This document shows positions 60,755 to 64,000 of a stretch of DNA of 64,000 nucleotides, one piece after another; position 1 is the stretch's first letter; each line of letters opens with the position of its first letter. Source of the stretch: an uncultured Tenacibaculum sp. (GTDB lineage: Bacteria; Bacteroidota; Bacteroidia; Flavobacteriales; Flavobacteriaceae). The stretch spans positions 186,001 through 250,000 of the forward strand of contig CANMCD010000005.1 of assembly GCA_947496185.1 (NCBI GenBank), given 5' to 3'. The position numbers and the translations under genes were made by a program. The notes under the pieces were generated by a model. The model did no database searches. It had not been told where the DNA came from and saw only the letters and a program-made list of their open reading frames with translations.

Positions 60755-61652
60755 AAAACCAACCATTATTGTTTTTGGGGTAACAGGAACTGTTGGAACT
60801 GAGGTGTTAAGATTGTTGAGTAAAAGAAACTGTATGGTTAGAGGGGTATTAAGAACACCAACAAGAAAAGTACCCATAGTATTAGATGGTGATAATTCAA
60901 ACATTAGTTATGTTTCAGCCGATGTAAGATCGAAGGAACAAATTAGAAAAGTTTGTCTTAAGGCGGACGCTATTTTTATGTTGACGGAAACATCTCCACT
61001 ACAAATAACTTTTGAAACCAACATAATAGAAGTAGGGCAAGAACTGGGTATAAGACGAATCGTAAAGTTATCAGCACCAAGGATACCCAGTAACATCTAT
61101 GTTGAAGTAAGTGATTGGCATAGGCAAATTGAAAAAACCTTAGCCTCAAGCGGAATAGACCATTGTTTTTTACAACCCCATTCTTTTATGCAAAATTGGG
61201 AACGAAATACATTTACGATTAAGTATTTTGGTAAAATTTACGGTGTTATGGGAAATGCAGAAAGAAATTATGTCGATGCAAGAGATGTAGCGGAAGTGGC
61301 GGTTAAATATTTATTAAAGGAAAGCGCGTTAAAGGGAGTAGCTGTTATTATTTCTGGACCAGAGGCAATATCACATGAAAATATGGCGAAGAGAATTTCG
61401 CATGTAACCAATAAAAAGGTGGTTTATGAAAATATTGATCGAGAAGAGTTTTTAAGAAAGCTAACCAAGCAAGCAAAGCTACCTCTTTGGTTGGCACGGC
61501 ATATTGTTGAATTAGATATTTTAGCCGTAAAAAGTTCAGAGCCAAAAGAAGATACAATTCAGGCTATTTTACATCGGAAACCTAGAATAATGGATGCCTA
61601 TTTACAAGAATCTAGACAGTTGTTTTTAGTAAATAAATGGAGGTTTTTCTAG
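60744..61652 (+). CDS. NmrA-like NAD(P)-binding protein
   Basis: About 302 residues (MNIEKPTIIVFGVTGTVG) with an atypical-SDR fold: cofactor loop VFGVTGTVGTEVLRLL, DAIFMLTETSPL, KLSAPRIPSN and FLQPHSFMQNW; ADVRSKEQIRKV in the N-terminal half. Such proteins sense NAD(P)H/NADP ratios or act as reductases (NmrA, azoreductase-like). An ATG three codons earlier (60735) is possible. Last gene of the operon behind the palindrome near 59400, next to the Crp/Fnr regulator. Confidence 0.88.
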   Translation: MNIEKPTIIVFGVTGTVGTEVLRLLSKRNCMVRGVLRTPTRKVPIVLDGDNSNISYVSADVRSKEQIRKVCLKADAIFMLTETSPLQITFETNIIEVGQELGIRRIVKLSAPRIPSNIYVEVSDWHRQIEKTLASSGIDHCFLQPHSFMQNWERNTFTIKYFGKIYGVMGNAERNYVDARDVAEVAVKYLLKESALKGVAVIISGPEAISHENMAKRISHVTNKKVVYENIDREEFLRKLTKQAKLPLWLARHIVELDILAVKSSEPKEDTIQAILHRKPRIMDAYLQESRQLFLVNKWRFF

Positions 61653-61836
61653 CGCGTATAAAATCGTATCCTCGAATTATTGAGTAAGACTTTATCATGA
61701 AAGTTTACCATAAAGTTAAGCCCTAAGAGACGCTCAACCTATACTTTGAAGTAAAGTACCATTAATAACCATTTTTGAAAGGAATTAGCTATACAAAGGA
61801 ACAATCTACATGTAATATTTTGTGTTGTAAGAGGCG

Positions 61837-62988
61837 TTATTTAGTTAACGTAAAATAGAAGGTTGTTCCTTTTCCAACTTCTGAGGTAAGCCAAACTTTT
61901 CCATGATAGCTTTTAACGATTTTTTGAACGATTGATAAGCCTATTCCTGTAGCATCATCGTTGTTACCTAACTTTTGAAAGATGTTAAATATTTTTTCGT
62001 AAAATTTCTTTTCGATTCCCATGCCATTGTCTTTAACGAAGTATTCATAGACATTGTCTTTGATAGTATAGCCAACTTCAATGATACCCTTTTCTTTATC
62101 ATTGTATTTTACAGCATTGCTAATTAAGTTTTGAAACAATTGATGTAACCTATGATGATCTCCTTTGATTGTCGGAAAATTAGGGTGTATTTTCAGTGTA
62201 ATTTTTTCAGGTATATAGATGTGTTCTTTTATATCGTTGAGTATTTTATTTAAATCAATAAATGAATTTCTGACATCTTTAAGACCAATGGTAGAATACT
62301 CTAAAATACCGTTGACAAAGGATTCCATTCTAGCAATATTGTCACAAATCAAATCAATATATTCGGTTGCTTGATCACTAATACTTTCTTGATAGTCTTC
62401 TTTTATCCAAGTAGCTAGTGCATTTATATTTCTTAACGGTGATTTTAAGTCATGAGAAACTATGTGTGCATAATCGTTTAATTCTTTATTTCGATCTTCC
62501 AACCTTTTTAATAATAATTTTTGATTTTCATCTGCTTCACAGGCTTTAAGCGTAATAGCAAACTTGTTTATTACTGGTATAAGCTGGTTTAAAGCCTTAT
62601 TGCACGTAATGGCTTCTTTGGAGTATAGGAATAAAAAACTCTGATTTTCTAGCTTGAAAATGGCCAAATGACCATCGGATATTGAGATTGGGATAAGCGC
62701 CTCTAAGGTATGATCATAGGGTAGGAGAATATATTCTGTAATGGACGTTAACAGTACCTTGAGTTCAGTACTCAGTTCACGATTAATAGGAGTTCCTTGC
62801 GGTAATGAATACTCTTTTTTAATAACATCTTTTTTTATACTGAGTATCCAGCTGGCATTAAAATTGACACGTTTCAGCAGCAATTTTAAAAAATGATTAC
62901 AATTATCATGATAATCCAAGTTTTTACCAATACTCATTGAGTATTCGTATAATCGTAGGATGTCAAGAATTGGATTTGGTTGTCCCAT
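61837..62988 (-). CDS. Cytoplasmic sensor histidine kinase
   Basis: 383 residues, no transmembrane segment. N-terminal GAF-like sensor region (about 20-150; LNYHDNC-like start), a helical linker, HisKA phosphoacceptor in HIVSHDLKSPLRNINALATWI (His near 180), and HATPase_c with NLISNAVKYNDKEKG (N box), VKDNGMGIEKKFYEKIF (G1) and ATGIGLSIVQKI (G2). It starts two bases after the FIST gene ends, on the same strand, so the pair form a two-part sensor. No response regulator is seen within the window. Confidence 0.92.
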   Translation of the reverse strand: MGQPNPILDILRLYEYSMSIGKNLDYHDNCNHFLKLLLKRVNFNASWILSIKKDVIKKEYSLPQGTPINRELSTELKVLLTSITEYILLPYDHTLEALIPISISDGHLAIFKLENQSFLFLYSKEAITCNKALNQLIPVINKFAITLKACEADENQKLLLKRLEDRNKELNDYAHIVSHDLKSPLRNINALATWIKEDYQESISDQATEYIDLICDNIARMESFVNGILEYSTIGLKDVRNSFIDLNKILNDIKEHIYIPEKITLKIHPNFPTIKGDHHRLHQLFQNLISNAVKYNDKEKGIIEVGYTIKDNVYEYFVKDNGMGIEKKFYEKIFNIFQKLGNNDDATGIGLSIVQKIVKSYHGKVWLTSEVGKGTTFYFTLTK

Positions 62989-62990
62989 AA

Positions 62991-64000
62991 TTATTCAAAT
63001 AAACCAACGACTATAGTCTTGTTATAAAATTCAATGTAACCATTACCATAAGAAGAGATTTCTCCCAAAGTTAATGCCCCTGTTAGCTTTATATCGGGGT
63101 GTTTTGAATGAATGGCTTCTGATATGTTTTCCAGTTCTTGGTTAAAATCATCTTCAAGATATAAGACTCTAGAAATACAATCGATTATAATAGCATTTTT
63201 AGGATTGTTAGTATTTTTAATACTCTCTTCTGCTACTTCCTTTGCTGCTTTAATTAAAGAATTACTATTTCCCTTCATGATATTAATCATGGTATTTTCT
63301 TCTACTTCCCCAATGCAAACCAATGCTTTTTGATCTTTTACAGACAACGGGTCTCTAATAATATGATCGACCCCTTGTTTAATGATACCTAGTGGGTACC
63401 CTTTGGCTAAATCAAAAAAATTAGTGCCGTTAAATGTTTTGTTAGAATCTTTTTCAACAATGTCTTTATATATATTATATGGGGTATCCCAGTTGATTTC
63501 TTCTACAGTATTATCAACAGCTTTCGTAACAATATAGGGGCCTTCAAGCTTTTGCCAACCGTGTTTTACACCAATATTCGAGGTTGTTTTGGCAATACAA
63601 AATACAGCGGTATCTTCGAAAAAACCTTCTTTAGAAAGAATACACGGGGCTTGTTGTAATGACAAACTACCAGCACCACCTCCAAAATAATTGGTTTTCA
63701 TACCGTAAACTTCATAAAGGTTGCTTAGGTAATTTGAAATATTGGAAGTTAGTCCGTCTACAAGGGTTAGTAAACAATAGTCTTGGTCATTATCAAATGT
63801 ATATTTCGGAATTGAAAATTCTTTTTTGCGAATATCTTTTATAGTAGCGATATAATCAACGCCGTATAATACACTGACGACTATTCCTTTTTTATACGCT
63901 TCATTATCGTATACCACTTGCGGGAAAATACCACCTATAAACTGGATATCTTCACTGTTTAAGTTTACGATAAGTTTATCAATATCAATTCCAGATTCTT
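62991..64000 (-). CDS. FIST domain sensor protein (5' end outside window)
   Basis: FIST (F-box and intracellular signal transduction) protein with N and C parts. The frame is open to the right edge: codons before the GTG/ATG-like start at 63917 read in frame (GIDIDKLIVNLNSEDIQFIG) and continue to base 64000, so the start is outside. Visible features include VSVLYGVDYIATIKDI, GGGAGSLSLQQ, YPLGIIKQGVDHIIRDPL, CISRVLYLEDDF and LTGALTLGEISSYGNGYIEFYN. FIST proteins are thought to bind small ligands and work with kinases. Two bases before the histidine kinase. Confidence 0.88.
   Translation of the reverse strand, partial: ESGIDIDKLIVNLNSEDIQFIGGIFPQVVYDNEAYKKGIVVSVLYGVDYIATIKDIRKKEFSIPKYTFDNDQDYCLLTLVDGLTSNISNYLSNLYEVYGMKTNYFGGGAGSLSLQQAPCILSKEGFFEDTAVFCIAKTTSNIGVKHGWQKLEGPYIVTKAVDNTVEEINWDTPYNIYKDIVEKDSNKTFNGTNFFDLAKGYPLGIIKQGVDHIIRDPLSVKDQKALVCIGEVEENTMINIMKGNSNSLIKAAKEVAEESIKNTNNPKNAIIIDCISRVLYLEDDFNQELENISEAIHSKHPDIKLTGALTLGEISSYGNGYIEFYNKTIVVGLFE

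Overview
The window is chromosomal DNA from a low-GC member of the Bacteroidota, most likely a marine-type Flavobacteriaceae (Tenacibaculum, Aquimarina and Kordia relatives are guesses; genus cannot be fixed from sequence alone). Support: TonB-dependent receptors with N-terminal carboxypeptidase-regulatory-like domains, a type IX secretion (T9SS) C-terminal signal, the rpmB-rpmG-DUF4295-ftsY order, DUF2141, a GH109-like enzyme, and promoters of the Bacteroidota type (-7 box TAnnTTTG). No rRNA, tRNA, CRISPR array or prophage was seen.

Layout. 1-6601: thiamine operon thiC (cut by the window edge), a ThiE-like protein, thiD, thiE, thiG, thiH and a ThiF/MoeB-rhodanese fusion, together making the thiazole and pyrimidine moieties and joining them. 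6631-11094: CtlX-type hydrolase, OmpA lipoprotein, arginase and citrate synthase. 11098-20268: TonB receptor, secreted C1 peptidase, DUF389 membrane protein, HTH protein, an unrecognised three-gene cassette and an OmpA-family protein. 20632-22707: ppx, sixA-like and pdxH. 23224-26585: TonB receptor, DUF2141 and a small exported protein. 27130-32166: a minus-strand operon of M1 peptidase, GH109-like glycosidase/oxidoreductase, sugar nucleotidyltransferase and sugar kinase, which reads like a glycoprotein/amino-sugar salvage pathway. 32317-39020: SDR, transaldolase, menD, an S1 protein, an esterase-like protein without its nucleophile, menB and a fumarylacetoacetate-hydrolase (FAH) family gene.

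39197-50890 is the accessory core: a T9SS-sorted protein, a 2274-residue SpvB/FG-GAP/RHS polymorphic toxin ending in an EndoU-type RNase domain, a MafI-like immunity gene overlapping it by one base, a REP-associated (RAYT) transposase flanked by CTAGT hairpins, two orphan small genes separated by degenerate copies of one intergenic repeat, a duplicated 0.1-kb fragment of the FAH gene lying 10.7 kb from its parent, and a lipoprotein resembling bacterial protein-glutaminase. This is a toxin/immunity locus that has grown by repeat-mediated accretion.

51037-64000: two SDR genes, cinA (TTG start), rpmB-rpmG-DUF4295-ftsY, an inserted fibronectin-III lipoprotein, rimO, a Crp/Fnr regulator with an Fnr-like palindrome in front of the next operon (beta-barrel, membrane protein, NmrA-like), and a histidine kinase/FIST sensor pair cut by the right edge. 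A 20-bp motif with core GTCAAGATGAGTTC occurs four times, three times 60-90 bp in front of a gene and once as the inverted partner of another copy.
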